Below are positions 34,280 through 40,873 of a DNA stretch of 40,873 nucleotides, one piece after another. The position numbers and the translations under genes are program-made. Source of the DNA: an uncultured Saprospiraceae bacterium (GTDB taxonomy: Bacteria; Bacteroidota; Bacteroidia; Chitinophagales; Saprospiraceae); contig CAKZUV010000008.1 of the NCBI GenBank assembly GCA_937921555.1, forward strand, positions 1 to 40,873. Reading direction: 5' to 3'. The notes beneath the pieces are model-generated. The model did not search any database. It was given only the letters and a program-made list of their open reading frames with translations, and was not told the DNA's origin. The stretch's first letter is position 1. Each line of letters opens with the position of its first letter.

Positions 34280-34372
34280 CATGGCCTGAATTATGCTTAT
34301 GAATGGCTGGCGGCACAGGGCCGGAAGGAAGCGGCTGCGGTGGTTGGGGGGAATTGCTTTAGACGACTATAA
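34280..34372 (+). pseudogene. Possible remnant of a protein C-terminus (amidohydrolase-like)
   Basis: A GC-richer patch reads HGLNYAYEWLAAQGRKEAAA then VVGGNCFRRL and a stop at 34370-34372. The ending resembles the helix-turn C-termini of amidohydrolases (GGNAxRL). The frame has no start codon and runs back into the terminator loop, so if real it is a gene relic. Short length makes chance a strong alternative. Nothing else is visible between 34234 and 34429. Confidence 0.2.
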
Positions 34373-34429
34373 AATTAAAATGTCATCCACTTGTCCGGAT
34401 AGTGTAGCGTTATAATTATTGAAATAATG

Positions 34430-35197
34430 TTATCCTCTGAATTTTTCATTCAGATGGTATTTCAGAAATGTTTCGTCTGGTAAAAATTTGCTGGGAAGAA
34501 TAATTTCTTTATCGTGATATTTTTTAAAATAATGATCAATTTTAGCATCCTTGGAAGTAAGTAATTCCTGAGCAATTTTTATTTTAAAATTTGTATCAAT
34601 CGAGATAAGTCCTGTCTCAAAAGCTTTGTCGTGTAGAGAATTGATGGCAATTCCATTTCTTGGATTCAGCCTGTTTTTTTTGTCTAAAGACCATGGCATA
34701 ATGTGTCCGGCAATTAATAACTCTTTTATTTTTAACCCAGTTATACAACATGTTTCGTTGTAGGAGGCGAGAATCATTGTTCTGAACAGATGCTGGTTTT
34801 TTCTTTGTTTTACAAACGCGCTGTATTCTACACCTTCCTTATCGGAAACTACTTCGGTAAGGCTGTTTTCTTCCACTTTTTTGTTCTCAAGATTAATTCT
34901 CAACGCCTCACTTTCAGATAATGCGTTCTCCCAATTTCCGTAAAATCTATTCCATATAATTTGATCTAATTTACTGGCATTACTTGCTCCTTTTATTCCT
35001 CTATTCTTTAAACTAGGATCCAAACTGGCAAAGTTGACTAGCTTGTAAGCAACAGAACCAGGCGTGCGGTTGATCAACTCTCCAAGCTTTATGACCTCCG
35101 GATTTTTATGGTGTAATCGCCCAAAGGCTGTTTTGTAATAGAGATTTAATGCAAGTATTAATTCTTCCTCTGTCCATAAACGCTGTCCTTTTTTCAT
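34430..35197 (-). CDS. HNH endonuclease
   Basis: This is 255 residues. The N-terminal part (TEEELILALNLYYKTAFGRLHHKNPEV then LINRTPGSVAYKLVNFASLD) is a helical, Myb/SANT-like DNA-binding segment seen ahead of HNH domains in restriction-like proteins. The nuclease core has CCITG, AGHIMPWS with His165, RNGIAINSLHDKAF with Asn181 and His189, then GLISID, an HNH_2-type fold. The frame could start at a GTG 30 bases upstream, overlapping the preceding gene; ATG 35195-35197 is preferred. Likely a stand-alone DNA nuclease, perhaps in restriction or defence; no methylase gene is nearby. It follows the small zinc-ribbon gene by 10 bases. Confidence 0.88.
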   Translation of the reverse strand: MKKGQRLWTEEELILALNLYYKTAFGRLHHKNPEVIKLGELINRTPGSVAYKLVNFASLDPSLKNRGIKGASNASKLDQIIWNRFYGNWENALSESEALRINLENKKVEENSLTEVVSDKEGVEYSAFVKQRKNQHLFRTMILASYNETCCITGLKIKELLIAGHIMPWSLDKKNRLNPRNGIAINSLHDKAFETGLISIDTNFKIKIAQELLTSKDAKIDHYFKKYHDKEIILPSKFLPDETFLKYHLNEKFRG

Positions 35198-35207
35198 AGC
35201 ATAAAAT

Positions 35208-35396
35208 TTAGAGAAGTTCCGTATCACCTACTAAAACAAATTCCATTTTGCATTCCAGACTATTACAAATATGAACTTGGGTAGAATCTCTGGTATGCGA
35301 TAAATCTAATAAGATTTCGGTTCTCGAACCGCAGATTGGGCATCCGGGTATTTCATCAGACATTAAGAATAAATTGAAAAAATCTATTTTTTCCAT
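35208..35396 (-). CDS. Mini protein with CPxCG zinc ribbon
   Basis: This is 62 residues from ATG 35394-35396 (MEKIDFFNLFLMSDEIPG). A zinc-ribbon pair is visible, CPICG then HICNSLEC, with five residues between the last two cysteines, ending in MEFVLVGDTELL. A start four codons upstream would be TTG. Small proteins with this ribbon can bind nucleic acid or act as adaptors. The 10-base gap to the HNH gene suggests translational coupling. The order is ribbon protein first, nuclease second. Its shortness leaves some doubt that it is translated. Confidence 0.55.
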   Translation of the reverse strand: MEKIDFFNLFLMSDEIPGCPICGSRTEILLDLSHTRDSTQVHICNSLECKMEFVLVGDTELL

Positions 35397-35543
35397 AGGT
35401 AGTGACAATATTGATACTGATTCCTGAAACCAGTTTATTTAGTCTCACGAGTTTTTTATTATTACAATCACGACCAAAATAACCATTTCCTGATAAAGGA
35501 TTTATCAATGAGATTACACAAACCAAAAAAATTACAAATCCTC

Positions 35544-35574
35544 TTGCATACTAACCATAACCCAGTTATATTTG
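35544..35574 (+). promoter_or_regulatory. trp operon promoter
   Basis: TATATTTG at 35567-35574 is an exact TAnnTTTG -7 element, and TTG at 35544-35546 is a -33 element with 20 bases between them, the spacing expected for Bacteroidota. A start site near 35580 follows, so the leader peptide begins about 18 bases into the RNA. The stretch 35397-35543 shows no other feature. Confidence 0.65.
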
Positions 35575-35597
35575 CCCTAATGAAAAAAGTAATTACA

Positions 35598-35639
35598 ATG
35601 CAGGCATGGTGGCATTTTACAGAACACAGGTTCGAGTAA
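35598..35639 (+). CDS. trpL: trp leader peptide with tandem Trp codons
   Basis: ATG 35598 opens the peptide MQAWWHFTEHRFE, stop TAA 35637-35639, with two adjacent TGG codons at residues 4 and 5. An in-frame ATG at 35580 would extend it by MKKVIT, but that lies at the expected transcription start, so the shorter form is preferred. It is followed by a perfect terminator hairpin and then trpE. Tryptophan shortage would stall ribosomes at the WW pair and favour read-through. A minus-strand frame over the same bases is a shadow. Confidence 0.75.
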   Translation: MQAWWHFTEHRFE

Positions 35640-35676
35640 ACGCTACATCTTGTTGGTAATTCATCCAAATTTAATC

Positions 35677-35712
35677 AAAACAGGCTTGTCGTTCACTCGA
35701 CAAGCCTGTTTT
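35677..35712 (+). terminator. Attenuator hairpin ahead of trpE
   Basis: AAAACAGGCTTGTCG (35677-35691) pairs perfectly with CGACAAGCCTGTTTT (35698-35712) around TTCACT, followed by a TGTGTTTTAG tail. It stands 42 bases before the trpE ATG and 37 bases after the leader stop. A competing pairing TCTTGTT (35648-35654) with AACAGG (35679-35684) could act as the antiterminator; this is a short match and needs folding to confirm. Confidence 0.8.
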
Positions 35713-35754
35713 GTGTTTTAGAAAATGAAAAATCCCTCGAAATAAAAAATACCT

Positions 35755-37158
35755 ATGATAAAAATAAATACTATTCATCGAACCATCCTCAGCGACCTGA
35801 TGACCCCCGTCAGTCTCTACCTCAAACTGCGGGATCACTACCAGCAACCCGTCCTGCTGGAAAGTAACAATTTCCGGTCGCGGGAAGAATGCTCTTCGTT
35901 TATCGGGCTGGATGCGTTGGCCGATTTTAAAGTTGAAAAAGGAGAAGCACTGATTCGGTATCCCAACGCTGCGGTCATCCGGGAATCCTTAGATGGCCAC
36001 CACGCCCTGGCCGATGCCTTGAAGCGATTTATTGATCATTTTGACTGTCAGTCTTCCACCGGATACGAAGGATTTAATGGGGTTTTTGGTCATACGAATT
36101 TCGATGCCGTTCAGTATTTTGACACCCTTGATTTTGATCCCGAAAAGTACAAAATGGATATCCCGCTGGTCCGCTATTCCTTTTACCGTTTTGTGATTAG
36201 TATCAACCATTTTAACGACGAATTAACCATCATTGAAAATATTCCCGACGGGGAAAATTCCCAAATAGAAGCGCTGCTAAAGCGGATTAAAAATCAGGCC
36301 GTCGCCGGAACCTATCCCTTTAAAACCATTGGCAAGGAAGGCAGCAATCTGACCGACGAAGCATTTAAAAAACTGATCACTGCCGGAAAGCACCATTGCC
36401 AGATTGGAGATGTTTTTCAGATCGTTTTCTCCCGGCAATTCATTCAGCGATTTTCCGGTGATGAATTTAATGTCTACCGGGTACTGCGTTCCATCAATCC
36501 GTCGCCGTATCTTTTTTATTTCGATTACGGAGACTATAAAATATTCGGATCTTCCCCCGAATCCCAGATGGTTATTCAGGGACAAACTGCCCGCGTTAAT
36601 CCCATTGCCGGAACCTACCGGCGCTCGGGGGATCAACTGACCGACGAAACGGGTGCCCGGGACCTGGCCGCCGATCCGAAGGAAAACGCAGAACACATCA
36701 TGCTTGTTGATCTGGCCCGGAACGATCTCAGTCGCCACTGTACGGATGTCACCGTCAAGCAACTGAAGGAAATCGTATTTTTCAGCCATGTAATTCACCT
36801 TGTTTCCACCGTAGAAGGACAACTATCCGCCGATGCCAATCCAATCCGGATTTTCGGAGATACCTTTCCCGCCGGAACTTTATCGGGCGCTCCCAAGTAT
36901 AAAGCATTACAACTGATCAATCAGTATGAGAACCAAAACCGTAGTTTTTATGGTGGTGCCATCGGATTGATTGATTTTAACGGGAATATGAATCAGGCGA
37001 TTCTGATTCGTTCTTTTATGAGTAAAGACAATGTCCTGTACAGCCAGGCCGGCGCCGGCGTCGTGGTGGACAGTCAGGAAGAAAAAGAGTTGCAGGAAGT
37101 TAATAATAAATTAGGTGCACTTAAAAAAGCATTGTTAGAAGCAGAGAAAATTGCTTGA
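35755..37158 (+). CDS. trpE: Anthranilate synthase component I
   Basis: This 467-residue protein converts chorismate to anthranilate with TrpG-supplied ammonia. The N-terminal tryptophan-binding motif LLES is at 34-37, so feedback inhibition by Trp is likely. The chorismate-binding core carries FQIVFSRQF, FGSSPE, NPIAGTYRRS, ELAADPKE-like DLAADPKENAEHIMLVDLARND, and GTLSGAPKYKAL near 380. The C-terminal FYGGAIGLI and QAGAGVVVDSQEEKE complete the family pattern. It starts the structural genes of the trp operon behind an attenuator. Confidence 0.97.
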   Translation: MIKINTIHRTILSDLMTPVSLYLKLRDHYQQPVLLESNNFRSREECSSFIGLDALADFKVEKGEALIRYPNAAVIRESLDGHHALADALKRFIDHFDCQSSTGYEGFNGVFGHTNFDAVQYFDTLDFDPEKYKMDIPLVRYSFYRFVISINHFNDELTIIENIPDGENSQIEALLKRIKNQAVAGTYPFKTIGKEGSNLTDEAFKKLITAGKHHCQIGDVFQIVFSRQFIQRFSGDEFNVYRVLRSINPSPYLFYFDYGDYKIFGSSPESQMVIQGQTARVNPIAGTYRRSGDQLTDETGARDLAADPKENAEHIMLVDLARNDLSRHCTDVTVKQLKEIVFFSHVIHLVSTVEGQLSADANPIRIFGDTFPAGTLSGAPKYKALQLINQYENQNRSFYGGAIGLIDFNGNMNQAILIRSFMSKDNVLYSQAGAGVVVDSQEEKELQEVNNKLGALKKALLEAEKIA

Positions 37159-37172
37159 TTATTACAACATAT

Positions 37173-37247
37173 CTACTGGACATTTTTGCCATTTTCTACC
37201 TCCCAGCTTCCTTAAGGAGTATCTCAAATCCCGCAAATGTCCAGTAG
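37173..37247. repeat. Inverted-repeat element between trpE and trpG
   Basis: CTACTGGACATTT (37173-37185) is exactly inverted as AAATGTCCAGTAG (37235-37247). The match continues imperfectly outward (TTACAACATA at the left versus TATGCTGTTACAA at the right), suggesting a ~100-bp mobile-type element. It lies inside the operon in the 170-base gap, so it would be transcribed as a hairpin of about 50 bases loop length. Confidence 0.6.
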
Positions 37248-37328
37248 TATGCTGTTACAAATAAAATTTATAATAAAGGGAAGTTAACCAGCCAACTGGC
37301 CGATTCGCTAACCCGCAAAAAAAGATAA

Positions 37329-37955
37329 ATGAAAATCTTAGTACTTGATAATTACGATTCCTTTACGTACAATTTGGTTCACTATATTCTGGAAATTGCG
37401 GATGCCAGCGTTTCCGTTTTTAGAAATGACGCCATCAGTCTCGAAGCCGTAGCCGAATATGATGTAATCATTCTGTCTCCTGGTCCTGGGTTGCCCGCTG
37501 ATGCGGGTATTATGCCTGCGCTAATTAAACAGTATGCTGGAAAAAAATCAATTTTAGGTGTTTGTCTTGGGCATCAGGCCATCGGTGAAGCCTTTGGTGG
37601 TGACTTGCACAATCTGACCAGCGTTTATCACGGTCTGGAAACTCCCGTGGATATTGCCGTGCCGGACAGTGTGTTATTCGCCGATATTCCTAGTCCGTTT
37701 ATGGCGGGCCGGTACCATTCGTGGGTGGTACAGCCGGAGGAACTTCCCGAAGAATTGATGGTCACCGCAACTGCTGAAGACGGGAGTATCATGGCGATGC
37801 GGCACCGTGAATTTTCAATTTATGGTGTACAATTTCATCCCGAATCGGTCATGACTCCTTACGGGAAAAAGATGCTGGCTAATTTTTTAAAAGCTGCCGG
37901 TGTTGCTCTGAAATTTGAACCGGAAGCAGTTATCATAAAAACAGGAACTAATTAA
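37329..37955 (+). CDS. trpG: Anthranilate synthase component II (glutamine amidotransferase)
   Basis: This 208-residue protein releases ammonia from glutamine for TrpE. The class I amidotransferase triad is visible: GVCLGHQAIGEAFGG with the nucleophile Cys near residue 79, and QFHPESVMTPYG with His and Glu near 171-173. It starts NYDSFTYNLVHYI as in the family. A stop 6 bases before trpD suggests coupling. The last ~15 residues (FEPEAVIIKTGTN) extend slightly beyond the usual end. Confidence 0.96.
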   Translation: MKILVLDNYDSFTYNLVHYILEIADASVSVFRNDAISLEAVAEYDVIILSPGPGLPADAGIMPALIKQYAGKKSILGVCLGHQAIGEAFGGDLHNLTSVYHGLETPVDIAVPDSVLFADIPSPFMAGRYHSWVVQPEELPEELMVTATAEDGSIMAMRHREFSIYGVQFHPESVMTPYGKKMLANFLKAAGVALKFEPEAVIIKTGTN

Positions 37956-37961
37956 TTCATC

Positions 37962-38945
37962 ATGAAGCAAATTCTAAATAAATTACTGGATCACGAAAAA
38001 TTATCCCGTTCCGAAGCCAGCGATATTTTAAAAGAAATCGCAGAAGAAAAATACAATGAGGTAAGCATCGCTTCCTTTTTGACCGTCTTCCGAATGCGTC
38101 CGATTACACAAGACGAACTGGCCGGGTTTCGGGATGCACTTTTAGAACTTTGCGTAAAAGTTGATTTGGGAACAACCGATACCATTGATATTGTCGGGAC
38201 CGGCGGGGATGGAAAAAATACATTTAATGTGTCCACGTTGTCAGCCATCGTAGTGGCGGGTGCCGGATACAAAGTCACCAAGCACGGTAATTACGGCGTA
38301 TCTTCCGCCTGCGGTTCTTCGGATGTTTTAAAATATCTGGGATACGAATTTACGAATGATGCGGGTGTACTGCGAAAGCAACTGACCGAAAGTAATCTGT
38401 GTTTTTTACACGCTCCATTTTTTCATCCTGCGATGAAAACGGTCGCACCGGTACGGCGGCAGTTAGGCATCAAAACCTTTTTTAACATGCTTGGTCCTTT
38501 GGTCAATCCCATTCAGCCAAGTCATAATTTATTGGGTGTTTATAATCAGGAGTTGTCCCGTTTGTATCAGTATATTTTACAAAATGAAACTAGAAATTTT
38601 TCGGTCGTTTACGCCCTCGACGGATATGACGAAATATCCCTGACGGGCCCGGCGAGTATCCGGACCCGCGATACTGAAAAAATATATATTCCGGAAAATT
38701 TTGGACTAAACACCCTGAAGCCAGCGGAATTATTTGGCGGAGATACCGTCCCCGAAGCCGCTAAAATTTTTACCAATGTCCTTGAGAATAAAGGAACGGC
38801 CGCACAAAGAGACGTCGTGTTGGCGAACGCCGGAATGGCCATTCAGTCTTTCGAACCCGACTGGGATTTACCCGATTGTGTAGCCAAAGCCCGCGAATCT
38901 TTAACGAGTGGAAATGCGTATAATATTTTGAAATCAATAACTTGA
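37962..38945 (+). CDS. trpD: Anthranilate phosphoribosyltransferase
   Basis: This 327-residue protein transfers phosphoribose from PRPP to anthranilate. Family motifs are GTGGDGKNTFNVSTLSAIV near 82-100, KHGNYGVSSACGSSDVLKYLG near 108-128, HPAMKTVAPVRRQLGIKTFFNMLGPLVNP near 154-182 and YDEISLTGP near 223. Length is near the family's usual 330-345. It is followed, before trpC, by a 490-base non-coding region with a tandem repeat array. Confidence 0.96.
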   Translation: MKQILNKLLDHEKLSRSEASDILKEIAEEKYNEVSIASFLTVFRMRPITQDELAGFRDALLELCVKVDLGTTDTIDIVGTGGDGKNTFNVSTLSAIVVAGAGYKVTKHGNYGVSSACGSSDVLKYLGYEFTNDAGVLRKQLTESNLCFLHAPFFHPAMKTVAPVRRQLGIKTFFNMLGPLVNPIQPSHNLLGVYNQELSRLYQYILQNETRNFSVVYALDGYDEISLTGPASIRTRDTEKIYIPENFGLNTLKPAELFGGDTVPEAAKIFTNVLENKGTAAQRDVVLANAGMAIQSFEPDWDLPDCVAKARESLTSGNAYNILKSIT

Positions 38946-38950
38946 TGATT

Positions 38951-39395
38951 GCGGGAGCAGAGACTAGCGAAAAGTCGCAAAATTTGACCCCGGCCCCGAG
39001 GGGAGATTTTACGATTTTTCACCTAACGGTTAATGGGGAAGTGCAGCGATAAAAGGAAAAAGATTGCGGGAGTAGAGACCGGTAAAAAACCGGAAAATTT
39101 GACCCCGGCCCCAAGGGGAGATTTTACGGTTTTTCACCTTGTGGTTAACGGGAAAGTGCAGCGATAAAAGGAATAAGGTTGCGGGAGTAGAGACCGGTAA
39201 AAAACCGGAAAATTTGACTCCGGCCCCGAGGGGAGATTTTACAATTTTTCACCTTGTGGTTAAAGGGGAAGTGCAGCGATAAAAGGAAAAAGATTGCGGG
39301 AGTAGAGGCCGGCGAAAAATCGCAAAATTTGACCCCGGCCCCAAGGGGAGATTTTACGATTTTTCACCTTGTGGTTAACGGGAAAGTGCAGCGAT
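38951..39395. repeat. Four-copy 115-bp tandem repeat between trpD and trpC
   Basis: Units start with GCGGGAG at 38951, 39066, 39181 and 39296, exactly 115 bases apart; the fourth ends near 39395. Each holds a long hairpin: in copy 1 GAAAAGTCGCAAAAT (38969-38983) pairs with ATTTTACGATTTTTC (39006-39020) at 14 of 15 positions around CCCC/GGGG. A small ACC-TTGT-GGT hairpin follows. The rest of the 39396-39435 gap has ATTAAACG direct repeats. No ORF is conserved across units. Not a CRISPR: there are no unique spacers. Confidence 0.9.
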
Positions 39396-39435
39396 TAAAC
39401 GATTAAACAAAATAAACGATTAAACATCCAAAAAG

Positions 39436-40233
39436 ATGAACATCCTCGAAAAAATAGTTCAACACAAGAGAAAGGAAGTAGCGGAACGGAAGTCGCTGTA
39501 TCCAGTTTCTTTGTTAGAAAAAACCATTTACTTTAAAACGCCCGTGGTCTCTTTAAAAAAATATTTGACCCGGCCGGATAAGTTGGGAGTCATTGCGGAA
39601 TTTAAAAGGAAATCTCCCTCCAAGCCGTCGATTAATTTGTACGCTGAAGTTGAAAAAGTGTCCATTGAATATATGCAGGCCGGTGCCTCGGCGTTGTCCA
39701 TTCTGACGGATACCGATTTTTTTGGAGGAAGTCTGGCCGATCTGACCGAAGCCCGGAAATATAACTTTTGTCCCATCCTCCGTAAGGATTTTATTATTGA
39801 CGAATATCAGTTACTGGAAGCAAAAAGTGCCGGTGCGGATGCTGTTTTATTGATCGCAGAATGTCTGGAAGAAGAACAGGTAAAAAATCTTGCCGCCACT
39901 GCCCACGATCTGGGACTCGAAGTGCTTATGGAAATACACGATGCGAACGGATTAGAAAAACTTAATGCGCATATTGACGTTCTAGGAGTAAACAACCGGG
40001 ATTTACGGGTTTTTAAAACCGATATTCAGAATTCGGTCAAAATAGCGTCACAGATTCCCGCCGGACAAATTAAAATCTCAGAAAGCGGCATCCGAACCGC
40101 CGAAGATATTGTTACCTTATTAGCTGCGGGATTTGACGGGTTTCTGATCGGAGAACAATTTATGAAAAACGCGGACCCCGGAAAAGCGTGCAGCGAATTA
40201 ATTCACCAGGTTTCTCAACTCCAAAATTCTTAA
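39436..40233 (+). CDS. trpC: Indole-3-glycerol phosphate synthase
   Basis: This 265-residue TIM-barrel enzyme closes the indole ring. Motifs are ILEKIVQHKRKEVAERK at the start, VIAEFKRKSPSK near 51-62 (catalytic Glu and Lys), ALSILTDTDFFGG near 84-96, ILRKDFIIDEYQLLEAKSAGADAVLLI near 114-140, VNNRDLRVFKTD near 187-198 and SESGIRT near 215. It lies 2 bases upstream of trpF; the tandem repeats separate it from trpD. Confidence 0.96.
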   Translation: MNILEKIVQHKRKEVAERKSLYPVSLLEKTIYFKTPVVSLKKYLTRPDKLGVIAEFKRKSPSKPSINLYAEVEKVSIEYMQAGASALSILTDTDFFGGSLADLTEARKYNFCPILRKDFIIDEYQLLEAKSAGADAVLLIAECLEEEQVKNLAATAHDLGLEVLMEIHDANGLEKLNAHIDVLGVNNRDLRVFKTDIQNSVKIASQIPAGQIKISESGIRTAEDIVTLLAAGFDGFLIGEQFMKNADPGKACSELIHQVSQLQNS

Positions 40234-40235
40234 TT

Positions 40236-40873
40236 ATGGAAATTAAAGTATGTGGTCTGAAAATCCCCGCCAACGTAGAATCGGTACTTCAATTAGGAGT
40301 GCATTACGTCGGATTTATTTTTTACGAAGACTCTCCCCGCGACATGGATTTACCTCCCGAAGCGTTTACCGGTTTCGATAAATTACATTCTAAAACGGTA
40401 AAAAAAGTAGGTGTATTTGTAAATGCCAAAATTGAGTTTGTTCTTGAAAAAGTGAAAGCGTACCAACTCGATTACGTGCAGTTACACGGTGATGAAAACG
40501 TTTTTTATTGTTCTAAATTAAAGGGTAAAGGAATTAAAATCATCAAGGCCTTTTCGGTGGACGAAGATTTTATTTTTACGCAAACTGAAGCGTTTCAGTA
40601 TTATTGTGATTATTTTTTATTTGATACCAAAGGAAAAAATCGGGGTGGCAACGGCGTTGTTTTTGAATGGCGAATCCTGGAACGGTACAAAGGGAAAACG
40701 CCTTTTTTTCTCAGTGGTGGGATCAAACCGGAACACGCTGCAAAAATAAAAAGATTAAAACATCCGATGCTGAAAGCAGTCGATTTGAATAGTGGTTTTG
40801 AAATCGAACCCGGATTTAAAAACGTAGTACTTATCAGTGATTTTATCAATGATCTGAATACAGAACGGGTAGG
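40236..40873 (+). CDS. trpF: Phosphoribosylanthranilate isomerase (3' truncated by the window)
   Basis: An open frame from ATG 40236 runs off the right edge with 212 complete codons and no stop. It begins MEIKVCGLK with the catalytic Cys6, continues with HYVGFIFYEDSPRDM, VGVFVN, YVQLHGDE near 85, and DYFLFDTKGKNRGGNG with the catalytic Asp. It then has FFLSGGIKPEHA and AVDLNSGFEIEPGFKN, the phosphate-binding end of the barrel. Nearly the whole protein is present. trpB and trpA probably follow. Confidence 0.95.
   Translation, partial: MEIKVCGLKIPANVESVLQLGVHYVGFIFYEDSPRDMDLPPEAFTGFDKLHSKTVKKVGVFVNAKIEFVLEKVKAYQLDYVQLHGDENVFYCSKLKGKGIKIIKAFSVDEDFIFTQTEAFQYYCDYFLFDTKGKNRGGNGVVFEWRILERYKGKTPFFLSGGIKPEHAAKIKRLKHPMLKAVDLNSGFEIEPGFKNVVLISDFINDLNTERV

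Noticed and set aside
35468-35668. 66-residue minus-strand ORF over the trp leader
   Set aside because: It is antisense to the leader peptide region, opposite to the attenuator, and has no recognisable features.
38951-39395. CRISPR-like array
   Set aside because: The whole 115-bp unit is repeated with no unique spacers, and there are no cas genes.

Overview
The window most likely comes from a Bacteroidota chromosome, probably a Saprospiria/Lewinella-like marine or soil lineage. Three things point there: a giant secreted protein ending in a type IX secretion C-terminal domain, promoters matching the Bacteroidota -7 consensus TAnnTTTG, and the general gene content (lipoprotein glycoside hydrolases, an SSS symporter, a CHAT-TPR membrane protein, GH65 and GH3 enzymes). 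I see no prophage, integrase, transposase or CRISPR array.

Layout. 1-118 is the end of an unknown gene. 435-5751 (minus) holds a GH3 beta-glucosidase lipoprotein and a DNA-repair pair: an ATP-dependent DNA ligase with its ligase-associated metallo-beta-lactamase exonuclease. 5952-8799 (plus) holds an AI-2E-family permease, a small conserved protein and an AsmA/DUF748-like protein. 9105-10115 is an MscS-type channel. 10250-14244 (minus) is a tight three-gene operon: a GH63-like glycosylglycerate hydrolase, a sodium:solute symporter and a glycerate kinase. Together these look like import, hydrolysis and use of a glucosyl- or mannosylglycerate compatible solute. 14367-15685 is the most unusual stretch: an unrecognised 250-residue protein, followed by a long-stem RNA whose closed end is a circularly permuted tRNA mimic (bacterial Y RNA/YrlA architecture), a divergent CAU tRNA and a terminator. 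15735-21685 carries transporters, a tiny membrane protein, a vanadium-haloperoxidase-like lipoprotein and a secreted GH65 enzyme. 21873-28522 carries a retropepsin-PDZ protease, a helical unknown protein, a membrane CHAT-TPR protein and cytidylate kinase. 29044-34095 is a 1,683-residue adhesin-like protein with four ~227-residue repeats, dockerin-like calcium loops and a T9SS sorting domain. 34430-35396 is an HNH nuclease with a mini zinc-ribbon protein. 35544-40873 is a trp operon (trpL-E-G-D-C-F, running off the window) headed by a leader peptide with tandem Trp codons and a perfect 15-bp terminator, that is, a ribosome-mediated attenuator.

The intergenic DNA is rich in small structured repeats: a ~130-bp element with two CCGAGGC hairpins (three copies), a ~75-82-bp TTAGGAATG-ended element (two copies), large inverted-repeat elements upstream of the giant adhesin and between trpE and trpG, and a 4 x 115-bp tandem array between trpD and trpC whose copies show compensatory base changes in a long hairpin. 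Several predicted starts were shortened because the longest frames begin with GTG/TTG or run into these repeats.
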